The notes beneath the pieces were generated by a model, which worked only from the letters and a program-made list of their open reading frames with translations, was not told the origin of the DNA and did not search any database. Shown here piece by piece: positions 1 to 9,844 of a stretch of 64,000 nucleotides of DNA (position 1 is the stretch's first letter; each line of letters opens with the position of its first letter). The translations under genes were made by a program, and so were the position numbers. The stretch is from contig NZ_JACTVI010000022.1 of the NCBI RefSeq assembly GCF_014495685.1, positions 41,990-105,989 on the forward strand, written 5' to 3'. This DNA is from Streptomyces sp. TRM68367 (lineage in GTDB: Bacteria > Actinomycetota > Actinomycetes > Streptomycetales > Streptomycetaceae).

Positions 1-1375
1 TGGAGAGGATCGTTCTCGGCGACTCCCGGGCCGCAGTTGCAGAATTGGCCGATATCGCCCCGGCCGATCTGCGGAAGGCCGAGGAGCATGACGTCGCTGT
101 CACTCTGCTCCTTGGCGCTCTCTGCGAACGCCTCAATGGCGGCGGGTCCATCGCCCCGCTCCTGCACGCCACTGCCCAGCGATACGTCTCCTCTTCCTTC
201 CACTACACCGGGCGCATCCTGCCGCGCGCCGAGGAACTGGTCGACCTGCTCGACCAGGCCGTGGACGAGCGATCCCCCGAACTCCTCATAGAAGTGGCCG
301 ACCACCTCAGCCAGGGGTGGTCGGACTACTTGAACTCCATTTTTCCCTGCGCGTTCGCCAGGCTTGCCGAGGAACTGTCACTCGACCTGGACACCCGAGA
401 CTTTTCCGAGGTGTTCGTCCTGTGGCGGCGTGGACTCGAGGCGGCTGTGTCGAACAAGCCGGACGAGGCGTTGCCCTTGTTCGAGGGCAGCACTCGACCA
501 CTACCAGCGGTATCGCTATTTCGCGGATGCGGCCTGGCTTCATACAGACCTCGTCATCCCATTTGCTGGCCGGCCGGAAGGATGAGGCCTTCGCTGTGCT
601 GGAGTGGCAGCGGGTCCACGTGGAGGGAATCCTGAAAGATTATCTTCCCCTCACCACGACCGAAGAAGCGCCTTATGTCTTCCACTTGGGCGATGTGCGC
701 AGCGGCGGTTACGTCACGTTCGTGGAGTCCTCCGCGCTGCGGCCCACTGAGCTGACAGACCGTGACCGTGCGCGCTCATGCGGTACGTCCGGACCAATGA
801 GTTCCTCCTGTCGGCCTGCCAGTACGGGGCAGGCCGTGATTTCGACGCCGCACTCGACGTGTTCTCCTACAACTGGGCGACGTTCCAGCAGTCTCCGTAT
901 CCGAAGCTGTTCCAGGAGTTGGCGAACCATTACCACGTCGGAGCCGGCGACTGGAATGTTCACCTCACTGCGTATGAGGGCTGGCACCGCATGCTGCGGA
1001 CCTAAGAGGGGATATAATCGAGTGGATCACGCGCTACCTTCCGGGCCTGTGGCCGCGCGTTCCGGAACCCCTCGGAGCCGTCTTGAGGCGCCGTTCGGTG
1101 TCGAAGGGCAGAGGCAGCTCAGCAGATATATCGGTCTGCGTGCAGGCTATCTGGCACCCGAGTCCCTCTCCATCGGTCTCGGCGATGATTCACAACACGG
1201 GTCCTACCGGTTGGAAGTCGTGCGGTACGGGAAGCTCCTGTCATTTGAAGGGGTCACCGTGGTCGGCAGCGGAACTCTCCCGGCGGACGAAACGCTCGCC
1301 CGCGGCACTGACCCAGACGGTGCGCAGATTCCGAAATGTATGCCACCCATTGAAAGTTTTGGGTACGCGTCTTGA
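1..1375 (+). pseudogene. Frameshifted paralogue of the neighbouring 588-aa protein
   Basis: Reading frames on this strand carry, in order, pieces matching the intact protein at 1481-3247. About 1-500 holds the ADLRKAEEHDVA and HLSQGWSDY segments. About 500-585 holds RYFADAAWLHTD in another frame. About 570-780 holds YVFHLGDVRSGGY, 778-1005 holds DFDAALDVFSYNW, and about 1085-1375 holds the C-terminal part. At least three frame changes and a stop near 1005 interrupt it, and the 5' end lies outside the window. The two copies are tail to tail and clearly diverged, so this is an old duplication followed by decay, not a recent repeat. The function of the family is unknown to me. Confidence 0.85.
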
Positions 1376-1480
1376 ATATCTACGTTATTGCCAGGCTGGT
1401 GTCCGAGAGGCAGGAGCAGGGGCAAGAGCAGCCAAGTAAGAAGAAGCCAAAGAAAGCGATACGAGGGAACGGGTCGTGGT

Positions 1481-3247
1481 TCAGGCGTCGAAGGGGTACT
1501 CGACGAACCGCTGAACCGTGGCCGGGTTCATCCGGTATCCCGGACGCCCCTGGATGACCGCGTCGGGGATCGGCTCGCACTCGGCGACCTCCTGGAAGAT
1601 CTCCTTGCATGCATTCCTGAATCGGCGCACGGTCTGGGCGATCGCCGCGATCGTGCGGTTCGTGCGCTCTGAGAGTTCGGTCGCGGCCAGGAAGGGTGCC
1701 TCCCCCTCCTGGCCCGGTCGGTTCCGCATGAGATCGTCACCGAGCACTCTGAGGATGTCGATCAAGGACTGCGGCGTGTTCTCGTACACCGTGATGCCGT
1801 CCAGGGAGAGGAGCAGCCCGTAGAGCACCACCTCGATGCGGTCAAGGTCGGGCGCCGCTGTGTCGTCGAGTCCGATGTTGAACAAGTCCGGTACCAGGTG
1901 AGCCGCACGCAGCCTGGTGTACCGGCTGAGCGGCCGCTGGCCCTCCCAGCCCTCCGGCGCCTGTAGGTAGTCGCCCACCGCACTGAGCAGGTCCGGCACG
2001 AGGGGCCTCAATTCCCGCAGGTAGCGGGCGACCCATTCCACCGCGTCGTGTCTGCCGTGCAGCCGGGCGTGCAGGATCGCCGTGTCGAGCAGGACGATGG
2101 CCGCATAGGTGCCGAGCCCCGCGTAGACGAACCGGTCATGCAGGGTCGCCGCGGTGTCGATCAGTGTGTGCGGCTTCATCCGCGCCCGGTAGCCGCGGAG
2201 CATCCGGTGCCATTCCTCATACGCGGTGAGGTGCACGTTCCAGGCGTGTCTGTTGTTCATGTAACGGTCGGCGAGCCGCAGGAAGATCCTCGGATACGGT
2301 GAGGTCTGGTAGGTGGTCCACCCGTGGGAGAACACGTCGAGCGCCGCGTCGAAGTCCCGGCGCCCCCCGTACCGGCAGGCCGCGATGAGGAAATCGGTGG
2401 TCCGCACATAACGGTTGAGGAGGTCCCGGTCGCGACTGGTCAGCGCGCGAGGCCGCAGGGTGGAGGACTCCACGAACGTGCCGTAGTTGCCGCTGCGCAC
2501 ATCGCCCAGGTGAAAGGCGTAGGGCTCGCCCTCCGCGCTCTCCACCGGTGGATGGGCGGCGAGTACCTCCGCCACGTAGTCCCGCTGTGCCTCCGCGCTG
2601 GCCACCGCCTGTTCCATGCGGCCGGCCAGTAGATGGTTGATGACCACGTCCGTGTGCAGCCAGGCCGCGTCGGCGTAGTAGCCGTACGTGCGATACCGGT
2701 CCAGCGACGCCTCGAAGCACGGCAGCGCCCGCTCCGCGTCGTCGGCCGCCGCTGCGGCCAGCCCCTGCTTCCACAGGACGAACGAGACCTCGGAAAAGTC
2801 CTCCTGGGTCAGGCCGAGACCGAGTCCTTCGGCGAGCCTGGCGAAGGCGGCGGGGAAGACGGACTGCGAGTAGTCGGCCCAGCCCTGGCTGAGGTGGTCG
2901 GCCGCTTCCGCGAGGAGTTCCGGTGCCCGTTCGTCCACGGCGCGGTCGAGTAGATCGATCAGCTCCTGCGCCCGGGGCAGGATGCGCCCCGTATAGAGGA
3001 AGGAGGAGTTGACGTACCTCTCGGCGGTGGCGCGGAGCGCCGGGGCGATCGACTTGCCGCCGTCCATCCGGGCACACAGCGCGGCGAGCATGAGCATCAG
3101 GGCGACATCGTGCTCGCCCGTCTGTCGTAGGTCAGCGGTCGACAGGTCGGCCGGACCAGCCGAGCCGACCGCGCCCGGCTGGGGGCCGCCCCGCGCATGC
3201 CTCTCGAGTGCCTGGTAGTACTCGGCCACGCTGCTTTTCCGCACCAT
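1481..3247 (-). CDS. Hypothetical protein, 588 aa, helical; intact copy of the pseudogene at the left edge
   Basis: I do not recognise this family. The frame is open to 3325, but the Met at 3247 (MVRKSSVAEYYQ) is the likely start because the residues before it look non-coding and the pseudogene homology begins after it. The protein is soluble, without signal peptide or membrane segment. It is rich in Ala/Leu helices, Asp-Ala pairs and aromatic residues, which suggests TPR-like or other helical repeats without a clear consensus. It has no visible catalytic motif. It faces the pseudogene end to end and is divergent from azlC. A regulatory or scaffold role would be a guess. Confidence 0.75.
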   Translation of the reverse strand: MVRKSSVAEYYQALERHARGGPQPGAVGSAGPADLSTADLRQTGEHDVALMLMLAALCARMDGGKSIAPALRATAERYVNSSFLYTGRILPRAQELIDLLDRAVDERAPELLAEAADHLSQGWADYSQSVFPAAFARLAEGLGLGLTQEDFSEVSFVLWKQGLAAAAADDAERALPCFEASLDRYRTYGYYADAAWLHTDVVINHLLAGRMEQAVASAEAQRDYVAEVLAAHPPVESAEGEPYAFHLGDVRSGNYGTFVESSTLRPRALTSRDRDLLNRYVRTTDFLIAACRYGGRRDFDAALDVFSHGWTTYQTSPYPRIFLRLADRYMNNRHAWNVHLTAYEEWHRMLRGYRARMKPHTLIDTAATLHDRFVYAGLGTYAAIVLLDTAILHARLHGRHDAVEWVARYLRELRPLVPDLLSAVGDYLQAPEGWEGQRPLSRYTRLRAAHLVPDLFNIGLDDTAAPDLDRIEVVLYGLLLSLDGITVYENTPQSLIDILRVLGDDLMRNRPGQEGEAPFLAATELSERTNRTIAAIAQTVRRFRNACKEIFQEVAECEPIPDAVIQGRPGYRMNPATVQRFVEYPFDA

Positions 3248-3637
3248 GGTCCTATCCGTCCATTCTCTGCTCTGTCGGAGGTGGCAGCGGAACGTCTGCG
3301 ACTCCCCCCGAGTCCGGGACGTCACGACCGCACGGATGAGGCCCGAGAGTAGTGCTCGTCCCCGGTAAGGGCCACGTGGGGCAAGACCTTCGCGCCCCTA
3401 CCCGCCCATGCGCCAACCACCCCTCGTCGGGCCGAGCCGTGCTTCGTGCCCCCGGTGGAGACTCCGCGTGCACAGGTGCCCGTGAGGTGAAGAGCGCACA
3501 AGAATAGTCGACAAACGTGAGTCATATTGAACCACGAGAATGACTGTCTCGAGTCATGTTAGGTACCATCCCTGACGCCATGAGAATACTCGGATTCAGG
3601 GCCGCTCCGCGCTGCAGCCCGTCGGAAGGGGAACGTC
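3248..3637. promoter_or_regulatory. Divergent intergenic region with two direct repeats GAGTCATRTT
   Basis: This 390-bp stretch separates two divergent genes and has no supported ORF. GAGTCATATT at 3519-3528 and GAGTCATGTT at 3551-3560 are direct repeats 32 bp apart, about three helical turns. An inverted AATGACT lies between them at 3539-3545. This is the geometry of an operator for a regulator bound on one DNA face, probably for azlCD, but no regulator gene is adjacent. The region is less GC-rich than its surroundings. Confidence 0.4.
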
Positions 3638-4465
3638 TTGGCGAGCGAAGAGCACGACCGACTGACGCTTAAGGAGAGGAGGCAGCTCCTGCGGGACGCC
3701 CTCGGCGTCGGACTGGCCGTCGGCGCTTACGGGCTGTCCTACGGAGCGCTGGCCGTCTCGAGCGGGCTGAGCGTCGGTCAGACACAGTTCCTGTCTCTCC
3801 TCCTGTACGGAGGCTCCGCCCAACTAGCCCTGGTCGGCGCACTGGCGGCGGGTGCTGGCGGACTGGCGGCGTCCGCAACGGCGACGCTCCTCGGAGTGCG
3901 CAGCGTCTTCTACGGGGTGAGCCTGCGGCCGTTGCTCAAGCTGCGCGGGAAGGCACTGCTGCCGGCGGCCCATCTGCTGAGCGACGAGAGCACCGCCATG
4001 GCGATAGCCAAGCCGACCCCGTCGGCAAGCCGCTACGCCTACTGGGTCACCGGCTCCGTGGTGTTCCTGTGCTGGAACGTGACCACCCTCATCGGAGCCC
4101 TCGCCGGTTCGCTGCTCGCGGACCCGAAGGCGCTCGGGCTCGACGCTGCGTCATCAGCCGCGTTCCTGGCGCTGGTGGCGCCGAGGCTGCGCGACCGTGC
4201 GGGCCAACTGGTCTTCGTACTGGCGAGCGTGGTGGCGATAGCCGTGTCCCCCTTCCTCGGGTCGGGTCTGCCGGTGCTCATCGCCGGACTCATGGCGCTG
4301 AGCGTGTCACTGCTGCCGCCCGACGGCGACCGGCGCCGCGACAACCGGAGCGCGCACGGCAGTGCATCCGACAGCGAGCCGCTCGACGGCGGCCTTCCGG
4401 ATAGCCCACCCGATGACGAGCCCTCGGGGCGAAGCGGCTCGGCCGTACACGGAGGCACCTCATGA
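3638..4465 (+). CDS. azlC: AzlC family branched-chain amino acid exporter, large subunit
   Basis: This 275-aa integral membrane protein belongs to the AzlC/YgaZ family, which with a small AzlD/YgaH partner exports branched-chain and related amino acids. The family hallmark is visible: an N-terminal segment with YGLSYGALAVSSGLS, then LYGGSAQLALVGALAAG, and a middle LLGVRSVFYGVSLRP. The start is TTG at 3638, supported by a GGAAGGGGAA ribosome site just upstream. The last 45 or so residues are hydrophilic and rich in Asp, Ser and Pro, an unusual cytoplasmic tail. The stop overlaps the azlD start by 4 bp. It could export an amino acid made by the cluster, but that is inference. Confidence 0.9.
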   Translation: MASEEHDRLTLKERRQLLRDALGVGLAVGAYGLSYGALAVSSGLSVGQTQFLSLLLYGGSAQLALVGALAAGAGGLAASATATLLGVRSVFYGVSLRPLLKLRGKALLPAAHLLSDESTAMAIAKPTPSASRYAYWVTGSVVFLCWNVTTLIGALAGSLLADPKALGLDAASSAAFLALVAPRLRDRAGQLVFVLASVVAIAVSPFLGSGLPVLIAGLMALSVSLLPPDGDRRRDNRSAHGSASDSEPLDGGLPDSPPDDEPSGRSGSAVHGGTS

Positions 4466-4773
4466 GCTGGTCCTGGATTCTCCTGGCGACGGCCGCGTGC
4501 TTCGCGCTCAAAATGGTGGGCCTGCTGGTTCCCGAGAGCACGCTCGGCCGGCCGGCCGTCGCACGTGTCGCGGGCGTGGTGCCGGTCGCACTGCTCGCGG
4601 CCCTGATAGCCACCCAGACATTTGTCGACCAGCAGCAGATCACTCTCGACGCCCGCGCAGCCGGACTCGTCGTCGCGGGCGTCGCGCTGTGGCGCCGCGC
4701 ACCCTTCCTGGTCGTTGTGGTGGCCGCAGCCGCCACCACCGCCGGCCTGAGGTGGCTCGACCTGGCTGCATGA
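4462..4773 (+). CDS. azlD: AzlD family transporter, small subunit
   Basis: This 103-aa protein is almost entirely hydrophobic with about four membrane helices, the usual size and form of AzlD/YgaH. It begins at an ATGA overlap with azlC, so the two are translationally coupled and form the two-subunit exporter. The family motif CFALKMVGLLVPES near the N-terminus and the helix VVPVALLAALIATQTF are present. A strong hairpin lies 45 bp downstream. Confidence 0.9.
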   Translation: MSWSWILLATAACFALKMVGLLVPESTLGRPAVARVAGVVPVALLAALIATQTFVDQQQITLDARAAGLVVAGVALWRRAPFLVVVVAAAATTAGLRWLDLAA

Positions 4774-4818
4774 ACCTTGCTCGCGGCGACCTCTGCTTCG
4801 GCATGTTCCGGGCACACA

Positions 4819-4853
4819 GCGGCCCCGACCCGGTGATCCCGGGCCGGGGCCGC
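4819..4853. terminator. Bidirectional hairpin terminator between azlD and the ahcY remnant
   Basis: GCGGCCCCG at 4819-4827 pairs with CGGGGCCGC at 4845-4853, and the inner bases ACCCGG/CCCGGG extend the stem around a short TGAT-type loop. It lies between two convergent genes and can serve both. Confidence 0.75.
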
Positions 4854-4864
4854 TGCGGTTGTCC

Positions 4865-5110
4865 TCAGTAGCGGTAGTGGTCGGACTTGTAGGGCCCTCG
4901 ACCTTCACACCGATGTAGTCCGCCTGCTCCGGGCGCAGCTCGGTGAGCTTCACGCCGAGGGCGTCAAGGTGGAGGCGGGCGACCTTCTCGTCCAGGTACT
5001 TGGGCAGCATGTAGACGTCGGTCGGGTACTCCTCGGGCTTGGTGAACAGCTCGATCTGGGCCAGGGTCTGGTCCGCGAAGGAGTTGGAGGGAAAGATCGG
5101 CGACCGTGAA
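4865..5110 (-). pseudogene. ahcY: S-adenosylhomocysteine hydrolase, C-terminal remnant
   Basis: Only the last 80 or so codons of a 480-aa enzyme remain. On the minus strand one reads NSFADQTLAQIELFTKPEEY, then PTDVYMLPKYLDEKVARLHL, then QADYIGVKVEGP, and, after loss of one base near 4894, YKSDHYRY and a stop. This is the canonical AhcY C-terminus, including the NAD-binding Lys-x-x-x-Tyr end. No start or catalytic domain remains. It is the third piece of a collapsed SAM-cycle operon: metK, metF, ahcY in transcription order. Confidence 0.88.
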
Positions 5111-5111
5111 G

Positions 5112-5669
5112 TCAGCGGTGGTCTGCGAGGAAATGGTGTGCGCTCCTTGAGTGCAGGATGTTCTGGTGGATCTCGAGCGTTGCCGTCGAGCGGTTGAGGG
5201 TGATGTGGTGCAGCCCCGGCGCGCCCTCGGCGAGCAGCCGCTCGGCCATGGCCGTGGCGTACTCGACGCCGATGCGGTGACTGCCCAAGGGGCTGTCACG
5301 CGCGGCATCCAGGCGGTGGGCCAGGTGTTCGGGGAAGGCCGCGCCGGACAGTTCGGCGAAGCGACGGATCTGGCGTACGTCGGTGGCCGGCATGATCTCG
5401 GGGATGATCGGGATGTCACAGCCCACGGCCGCCACCCGGTCACGCAGCCGCAGGTAGTCCTCCACATGGAAGAACATCTGCGTGATCGCGTAGTCGGCGC
5501 CCGCCCAGCACTTGGCCACGAAGTGCCGGATCTCGGACTCCCAGTCCGGAGAACGCGGATGCTTCTCGGGAAAGGCCGCCACACCCACACGGAACTGGCC
5601 GGACTGCTTGACAAGGCGGACCTGCCGTCGGACCCCGCGGTCGGCCGCGGCCTGGAGTCCGTCGGTGAC
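5112..5669 (-). pseudogene. metF: 5,10-methylenetetrahydrofolate reductase, C-terminal half
   Basis: The frame carries the second half of MetF: FRVGVAAFPEKHPRSPDWES, ADYAITQMFFHVEDY, CDIPIIPEIMPATD and LNRSTATLEIHQN, all typical of the FAD-dependent TIM barrel. The N-terminal half with the first FAD and folate residues is missing. The upstream end joins the metK remnant directly at an in-frame TAG (5670-5672). The tail after EIHQN does not match MetF. The intact enzyme supplies methyltetrahydrofolate for methionine regeneration; this piece cannot be active. Confidence 0.88.
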
Positions 5670-6447
<778 letters not shown>

Positions 6448-6522
6448 ACGGCTACTCCTCTGCTGAGAAAGCTCTGCGAGCGCTGCGAGAGCTCTGCGGG
6501 GAAAGGTCGGTGTGCGGGCCGT

Positions 6523-7557
6523 TCAGGAAACGGCCTGGAAACCAGGGACGGTCACCACACCCTCGGCCCCGCGGGAGCGGTCGAGGACGAGTGCGGCGAG
6601 TGCGATGTCGAGAGACCCGAGGCCGAACGGCGCGTAGATGGCGACCTTGCCGCGATCGGGCCGCGCGACGCCGCGGAGATAGTCGCCGACGGCCACGATG
6701 CTTTCGCGGTTCACGGTGCCCTGCTCCACCGCCAATGCCAGTGACGTCTTCTCGCGCAGGGCGTGCGACACCTCGTCGACTACGTGTGTGGCGCCGCTCA
6801 TCGCGGTGGGCTCCAGGTCCCGCAGCGACATGTGCAGCACCACGGCCCCGGGCTTGAACCAGCCGGGCTCGCTGGCATGGGGCACGACGGCAGTAGTGGC
6901 GAAGAGCACCAGATCGGCGTCGCGCAGCGCCTCCTGCAACGTAGGCGCGGTGGTGACGGACGAGCTCAGAGCGCCGGCGAACTCCGCGCTGTCGGCAGCG
7001 AAGGCACGGGCACGGCTCTCGTCGAGATCGTGCACCGCGACCGTCCGGCACGACCAGCCCAGGTCGGCCAGCACCGCAAGCGTCGTACGCGAGATGTAGC
7101 CGGTACCGATGACGGCCAGCTTCTGCACGTTCTGATCACCGTCGCGCAGCGCCTCGGCACCGACCGCGGCGGACAGGGCCGTGCGGTGGCCACTGATCTG
7201 GGCACCTTCCAGGATCGCCTTGGCGAACCCGGTACGGACGTCGTTCAGTGCGATGAGGGCAGAGGCCCTCGGCAGCCCCAGCCTCAGGTTCTCGGGGAAG
7301 CTGGATATCCACTTGATACCCATTGCGGGTGCGTCTCCCGCGACATACGCAGGAAGCGCAATAATACGCTCCCGACGTTCCTGGTCAGGCCTTAGGAAGA
7401 GACTGTCGGGATTGACAAGATTACCCTGGGCGGCCTCGATGTAAAGGGATTCGACCATGCCCTTGGCCTCTTTCCCGATGGATGCCAGGACATCCCCGAC
7501 TACGGACGCAGGGACGACCACGAAATCCCGATCCTGGGCAGCGTTGTCAGTACTCAC
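6523..7557 (-). CDS. SbnB-like / ornithine cyclodeaminase family dehydrogenase
   Basis: This 344-aa cytosolic NAD-dependent enzyme is of the ornithine cyclodeaminase/mu-crystallin family, closest by eye to SbnB, which oxidatively splits N-(2-amino-2-carboxyethyl)-L-glutamate to 2,3-diaminopropionate and 2-oxoglutarate. Family marks are IKWISSFPENLRLGLPRASA near residue 85, a Rossmann loop VIGTGYISRTT near 150, and VVDEVSHALREK near 265. SbnB normally works with the cysteine-synthase-like SbnA, and no SbnA is seen here. The substrate may therefore be another amino acid or imine, for instance one derived from diaminobutyrate. It follows the DUF2000 gene by 41 bp, and the pair form an operon upstream of the metK remnant. 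Confidence 0.8.
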   Translation of the reverse strand: MSTDNAAQDRDFVVVPASVVGDVLASIGKEAKGMVESLYIEAAQGNLVNPDSLFLRPDQERRERIIALPAYVAGDAPAMGIKWISSFPENLRLGLPRASALIALNDVRTGFAKAILEGAQISGHRTALSAAVGAEALRDGDQNVQKLAVIGTGYISRTTLAVLADLGWSCRTVAVHDLDESRARAFAADSAEFAGALSSSVTTAPTLQEALRDADLVLFATTAVVPHASEPGWFKPGAVVLHMSLRDLEPTAMSGATHVVDEVSHALREKTSLALAVEQGTVNRESIVAVGDYLRGVARPDRGKVAIYAPFGLGSLDIALAALVLDRSRGAEGVVTVPGFQAVS

Positions 7558-7598
7558 CGAAGTGCTCCTTCTTGGCAGTCGCCACGTGAATCACGGCT

Positions 7599-8069
7599 TC
7601 AGCGCAGCAGTGAGAATTTCTTGGTCAAGGGGTCGACATCGGCCCGGGTTCCGAACACGGCCACGCCGTAGTAGTCGAGATCGCTCTCCGGGGTCTGCTT
7701 CATCCGGTCCAGCTGGTCGAGGTAGCTGCCGCCGGTCATCTGCGCAGTGAAGTCCGTGCAGAGCAGGCCGGAATCCAGAGCTTCGCCGCGCAGCTTGCGC
7801 AGCCAGGCCGGCCGCCCTTCGAGCGCGATCAGCGACAGCCCGGACACGGGAGAATGGTCATTGCCCGAGGCATCGGGAAATTGCAGAAACGACATCCTCT
7901 GCACCAGCTCGGGCCGCTCTGCCGCGGCCTTCGCGACCAGCCCGAGACACAGGTGAGAAGCAGCATTTGCGGCCACCCCCCGGTCAAGTTTTGCCTTGAG
8001 TGCCACCACGAACTTATATTCGGCGTCGACCTGCTCGGACGCCACGACGACTTCTCCGACTTCAAGCAT
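7599..8069 (-). CDS. DUF2000 family protein
   Basis: This 156-aa protein resembles DUF2000 proteins, which have a peptidyl-tRNA-hydrolase-II-like fold and no settled function. It shows the usual order: an early EYKFVVALKAKLDRGVAANA strand-helix unit, a middle FPDASGNDHSP loop followed by SGLSLIAL, and a C-terminal LDYYGVAVFGTRADVDPLTK. Start ATG at 8069. It is the first gene of the short minus-strand operon with the SbnB-like enzyme, which hints at a shared job, but none is known. Confidence 0.65.
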   Translation of the reverse strand: MLEVGEVVVASEQVDAEYKFVVALKAKLDRGVAANAASHLCLGLVAKAAAERPELVQRMSFLQFPDASGNDHSPVSGLSLIALEGRPAWLRKLRGEALDSGLLCTDFTAQMTGGSYLDQLDRMKQTPESDLDYYGVAVFGTRADVDPLTKKFSLLR

Positions 8070-8486
8070 GCGAATACCCCAAGAAACTACTCTCGATGTG
8101 GTGCTGATCCACCGTACGTGCAGAATCAGCTTGGGCCCCGGATTAATTACTCTTTCCCTGCCCGGCGCGTGCGAGGCCCGCTTGACCGGCCTTCAGAAGC
8201 TATGCGGTGAGGGGGACTTGCGCGCGAACGGCAGAACCTGGCGATGTTTGAGGACGAGCGCGCGCTCGGTACCAGGACGGAGAGCACCGGAGCCCAGGCG
8301 GTGCCCAGGAGAGCGACAGCGCTACCAGGCACATGACAGTGACGCACGGAATGGACCATGCGACGACGCGGAGAACTGCCGGACAACGGCTGCCCCGGCT
8401 GTCGGAGCGATTCGGTGACGGGCCCGGTCGGCGCGGGGTCGCTGTGCCGACCGGACCCGCCCGATCCGCGGGAAGCGCTTCGGCTG
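8070..8486. other. Intergenic, 417 bp, no supported gene apart from a terminator
   Basis: No frame on either strand looks coding. The only clear structure is the hairpin at 8420-8458. The rest presumably holds the promoter of the DUF2000-SbnB operon near 8070-8150, where the sequence is AT-richer (GGATTAATTACTC near 8139), but I cannot assign -10 and -35 boxes with confidence. Confidence 0.4.
8420..8458 (-). terminator. Hairpin downstream of the methyltransferase gene
   Basis: GGGCCCGGTCGGC (8420-8432) and GCCGACCGGACCC (8446-8458) pair at 12 of 13 positions around a 13-base loop, 29 bp after the stop of the methyltransferase gene on the minus strand. It separates that gene from the DUF2000-SbnB operon. 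Confidence 0.7.
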
Positions 8487-9152
8487 TCAGCCCTGCGGCG
8501 TTGCGTACACGACCCAGTTGTCATGGGTGTGCGGGTAGGGACGGAAGTCGCCGTGCGGCGGGTCGTCCCAGGAGATCCGGCGGATCTCGTGGATGGTCCA
8601 GTCCGCGAACAGGCCGCGCATCTCGTCCTCTTCGTAGTACCGGAACAGCGTGTCCTTGTAGGCGAAGGTGTGCGGGGCTATCTCCTCGCCCTCGCCGTAG
8701 GTCTGGTCCTTGAGGGTGAACGCGTTCGTGACGAAGAGGCCGCCGGGCGCGACGATCCGGCGCGCCTCGGTGATGAGGTCAGTGGGGTCCTGGATCTGGC
8801 CGAACACGTCGAAGCAGGTCACCGCGTCCACTGACGCGTCCACCAGCGGAAGTCCGGTGGCATCGGCCCGGAGCAGGAACGAGCGCTGCTTGATGATGCG
8901 GCGCGCGTGTGCGAGACCCGTCGGCGCGATGTCCACCCCGAGCGCGTTGAAGCCGGCCTCGGCCAGCGCGGCGAGGTTTCGCCCGTCACCGCATCCGAGG
9001 TCCACGACGGTGCGCACGTTGCGCTCCTTGAGAGCCTCGATGGCCTGGGGGATCACGGGGATGGGATCCTCCTGCCACAGGGGGCCCTCGTCCTGCTCCT
9101 GGTAGGCCTTCTCCCAGCCGTACTGGAGCTCCGAGTATGCGTGGGCTGTCAT
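8487..9152 (-). CDS. Class I SAM-dependent methyltransferase
   Basis: This 221-aa methyltransferase has motif I VVDLGCGDGRN near residue 47, the acidic end of strand 2 (LGVDIAPTG), LRADATGLPL (motif II) and an ARRIVAPGGLFV post-motif. An upstream Met at 9173 is possible, but the ATG at 9152 has a GAGGAGG ribosome site 8 bp before it, so MTAHAYSELQYGWEKAY is the likely N-terminus. The C-terminal substrate region is Asp/Glu/Tyr rich. The substrate is unknown; N- or O-methylation of a cluster intermediate is possible. The nearby SAM-cycle remnants fit a locus that once had a high demand for SAM. Confidence 0.85.
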   Translation of the reverse strand: MTAHAYSELQYGWEKAYQEQDEGPLWQEDPIPVIPQAIEALKERNVRTVVDLGCGDGRNLAALAEAGFNALGVDIAPTGLAHARRIIKQRSFLLRADATGLPLVDASVDAVTCFDVFGQIQDPTDLITEARRIVAPGGLFVTNAFTLKDQTYGEGEEIAPHTFAYKDTLFRYYEEDEMRGLFADWTIHEIRRISWDDPPHGDFRPYPHTHDNWVVYATPQG

Positions 9153-9844
9153 GTAGCCTCCTCTAGATGACACCGAAGGCTCATCTTATGTCTCCGTGGT
9201 GACACGTAAAGGGCCGTCTCAAGATCTGAACGGAGTCCGTAAGGTGCCAACTTCCCTGAGTCTGCGGGTAGTTGAGATACTGGTCCCAGCCTGTGTGGCG
9301 GATGCCGGGGCTCCGAAGTGCGGCCCGGCCAGGCAAAGACACCGTTTCCAGGCCGCGGCGGGCGATTCGGTACGCCAACGCCGGTATGATCACAGGAACT
9401 TGACGTTTCGTCATCAAGTCGCCGTCGTTCGGGGCGGCGAGGTGACGGCCGCGATCCAGGCAGCGCCTTGCGGGCGGGCGTCCCCGCTCGGCAGGAGCGG
9501 AACGAGCAGGTGGCGGCCGGCTTTCCCCTCCTGCGTGAGCGCCGCGCGACCCGTGCGTCAGCGCGGGCCCAAGGGTCGCGCGCTGATTTCCTAAAACAGA
9601 CCAGATCGGACAGCTTTCATAGGCCACTCGTCCAGATAGTGGGACCGGCCTTTCCCTGGGCGGTAGTGCTATGTATTGTCCCTGGCGGCCCTGGCGCTAG
9701 GGGCGGTTCAAGTCCCGCCGAGCCAGTCAGAGCGGCATTGTCGCGAATCATCGGCAATTGAACGAGGCAGGCGCCGATGCCAACTGTTCTCCTGCCTCAG
9801 GTATGTTCTTCCACGAATGATCCTGCGCGGATGGCGGGTGTGGT
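9153..9844. promoter_or_regulatory. Divergent 692-bp intergenic region with a 22-bp imperfect palindrome
   Basis: No gene is supported in this stretch between the methyltransferase (minus) and the aminotransferase (plus), the head of the 16-kb plus-strand operon. The clearest element is an imperfect palindrome at 9398-9419 with arms ACTTGA (9398-9403) and TCAAGT (9414-9419) and partial pairing inside. It is a plausible operator, but no cluster-situated regulator gene exists in the window. A T-loop-like GGTTCAAGTCCC near 9707 does not form a tRNA. Confidence 0.4.

Noticed and set aside
9660..9740. tRNA-like 3' end (GGTTCAAGTCCCGCC...GAGCCA), possible tRNA gene or attachment site
   Set aside because: The T-stem does not pair properly with a 7-base loop, and no matching acceptor, D or anticodon arms lie upstream. 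I see no second copy that would mark an att site.
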